DNA from: Novosphingobium sp. | GTDB lineage: Bacteria; Pseudomonadota; Alphaproteobacteria; Sphingomonadales; Sphingomonadaceae | Length of the DNA: 5,227 bases | Direction: 5' to 3' | Assembly (NCBI GenBank): GCA_028697875.1 | Contig: JAQVEQ010000196.1 | Span: forward strand, 1-5,227 | Part shown: positions 4,893-5,227 of the stretch, one piece after another | Layout of the letters: each line of letters opens with the position of its first letter | Position numbering within the stretch: the first letter of the stretch is position 1 | Translations under genes and position numbers: made by a program | The notes under the pieces: model-generated | Told to the model about the DNA's origin: nothing | The model's database searches: none | The model's input: only the letters and a program-made list of their open reading frames with translations

Positions 4893-5227
4893 TTGCGCGT
4901 ACTAGCATTGGCATCGCAAAAAGGCGGTTCGGGGAAGACGACTTTGTCGGGGCACCTTGCCGTTCAGGCGCAACGGGCCGGCGCAGGGCCGGTCGTCCTT
5001 ATCGACATAGATCCGCAGGGGTCGCTTGCCGATTGGTGGAACGAGCGCGAGGCTGAACTGCCCGCCTTCGCCCAGACGACCGTTGCGCGCCTTGCCAACG
5101 ATCTGCAGGTGCTGCGCCAGCAGGGCTTCAAGCTTGCGGTCATCGACACGCCGCCAGCCATCACCATGGCCATCCAGAGCGTGATCTCGGTGGCCGAGCT
5201 GATCGTCGTGCCGACCCGTCCCAGCCC
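4893..5227 (+). CDS. ParA-family ATPase (P-loop, deviant Walker A), N-terminal part
   Basis: The first 111 residues of a ParA/MinD-superfamily ATPase are visible; the gene continues past the window. SQKGGSGKTT at residues 8-17 is the deviant Walker A motif with signature Lys10 and P-loop Lys15. LIDIDPQGS at 36-44 is the A' motif, and LAVIDTPPA at 81-89 is Walker B with Asp85. Such ATPases dimerise on ATP binding and, with a partner protein, position chromosomes, plasmids or protein cargo; no parB-like partner is visible, so the cargo is unknown. The start is taken as TTG at 4893-4895, because GGGGGA at 4881-4886 lies six bases upstream and the protein then begins (M)RVLALASQKGGSGK, a normal ParA N-terminus. 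No ATG occurs in frame before the Walker A motif. It is divergent from the SPOR gene; a link to division or envelope work is only a guess. Confidence 0.9.
   Translation, partial: MRVLALASQKGGSGKTTLSGHLAVQAQRAGAGPVVLIDIDPQGSLADWWNEREAELPAFAQTTVARLANDLQVLRQQGFKLAVIDTPPAITMAIQSVISVAELIVVPTRPS

Overview
The window is about 5.2 kb of GC-rich, densely coding DNA. It most likely comes from an alphaproteobacterium of the order Sphingomonadales (Novosphingobium or Erythrobacter type). This placement is an inference from composition, from the close resemblance of the encoded ParA-like and S9 peptidase fragments to sphingomonad proteins as I remember them, and from the bfd-bfr pair. No database search was made. 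No tRNA, rRNA, CRISPR array, insertion sequence or phage gene was seen.

Layout from left to right: (1) the 3' end of a plus-strand S9-family serine peptidase (2-298). (2) A minus-strand block that reads right to left: bacterioferritin-associated ferredoxin bfd (2115-1921), bacterioferritin bfr (1844-1365) and a nitronate-monooxygenase-type flavin oxidoreductase (1343-288). The last gene overlaps the S9 gene tail to tail by 11 bp. (3) A second minus-strand pair: a secreted Sel1/SPOR-domain protein (4622-3480) followed 15 nt later, in the same reading frame, by a DUF418/YeiB-type membrane protein (3464-2184). (4) A 270-nt divergent intergenic region. (5) The 5' end of a plus-strand ParA-family ATPase that starts at a TTG codon (4893) and runs off the window.

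Functionally, the best-understood part is the iron-storage module. Bfr oxidises and mineralises Fe(II) with haem bound at the subunit interface, and Bfd docks on Bfr and passes in the electrons that release the iron. All ferroxidase ligands, the haem methionine and the four iron-sulfur cysteines are present. The flavin oxidoreductase follows bfr by only 21 nt and is probably cotranscribed. The SPOR protein is periplasmic and probably binds denuded septal peptidoglycan; the DUF418 protein is an inner-membrane protein of unknown function.

The least explained signals are regulatory. A good sigma70-type promoter for bfd is overlaid by two overlapping perfect inverted repeats built from TGCGA half-sites, which looks like an iron-regulator operator. 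A hairpin between bfd and bfr buries the bfr ribosome binding site. The parA leader has a promoter-like pair followed at once by two adjacent hairpins, the second ending in TTTT, which resembles a premature-termination leader. These are readings by eye and need folding and comparative tests. I see no clear candidate for a wholly new multi-gene system.
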